A stretch of 64,000 nt of DNA. Origin: Eunapius fragilis. Taxonomy: Eukaryota > Porifera > Demospongiae > Spongillida > Spongillidae. Below are positions 63,926 through 64,000 of the stretch, piece by piece. Location: the NCBI GenBank assembly GCA_963681505.1, contig OY811978.1, positions 4,742,291 through 4,806,290 of the forward strand, in the 5' to 3' direction. The translations under genes and the position numbers were made by a program. The notes below the pieces were generated by a model that was not told the origin of the DNA, ran no database searches, and saw nothing but the letters and a program-made list of their open reading frames with translations. Numbering within the stretch: the first letter of the stretch is position 1; each line of letters opens with the position of its first letter.

Positions 63926-64000
63926 CTGTGCAAAGTGCGTGCACGGTTTCCCGCTCGATTTGCGCCAATGATTTAGGCACTCGCTTCCCATGCATTGAGT

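Overview
The window looks like invertebrate nuclear DNA, most likely from a sponge (demosponge). This is inferred from four things: short introns with GT-AG borders, a tandem family of Ig/FN3 transmembrane receptors whose cytoplasmic tails end in a tyrosine motif of the form ELESNAAYG, abundant small DNA transposons and minisatellites, and no bacterial operon structure. No rRNA, tRNA or CRISPR array was seen.

Layout. The backbone is a minus-strand tandem array of one receptor gene, called copies 1 to 6 from left to right. Each gene reads from high to low coordinate: Ig-like exon, FN3-1 exon, FN3-2 split over two exons, a cysteine-bearing third module, then a transmembrane/tail exon. Copy 1 (1-3413), copy 2 (13902-16368), copy 3 (split: 3' half 25026-26213, 5' half 40090-40842), copy 4 (a 22-bp exon relic at 43261), copy 5 (48236-50080) and copy 6 (60480-63363). 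Only copy 2 reads in frame through every recognised exon. The others carry different frameshifts, nonsense changes or deletions. The genes are separated by duplicated flanks holding a 22-bp satellite, a 38-bp minisatellite, a 15-bp minisatellite, polypyrimidine tracts and an LINE-like relic.

The middle of the window (about 26.23-39.97 kb) interrupts copy 3. It holds an apparently intact hAT-like transposon (27704-30454), a ten-exon minus-strand gene (31737-34520) joining a prolyl-4-hydroxylase-type 2-oxoglutarate dioxygenase, an F-box and an actin-like domain, decayed retroelement-type integrase genes (35.6 and 36.4-37.1 kb), a plus-strand helicase-like exon (37.6-37.8 kb) and a GT microsatellite of about 485 bp. 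An inverted repeat of about 140 bp (27412-27551 and 39688-39828) brackets most of this segment.

How it fits together. The receptor array appears to be expanding and decaying by segmental duplication, with satellites at the junctions. Mobile elements of several classes have landed in it, some with an empty site visible in a sister duplicate. The hydroxylase/F-box/actin gene is the item I would look at first: ten exons join in phase to a 705-residue reading frame with the catalytic HxD...H...K set intact.
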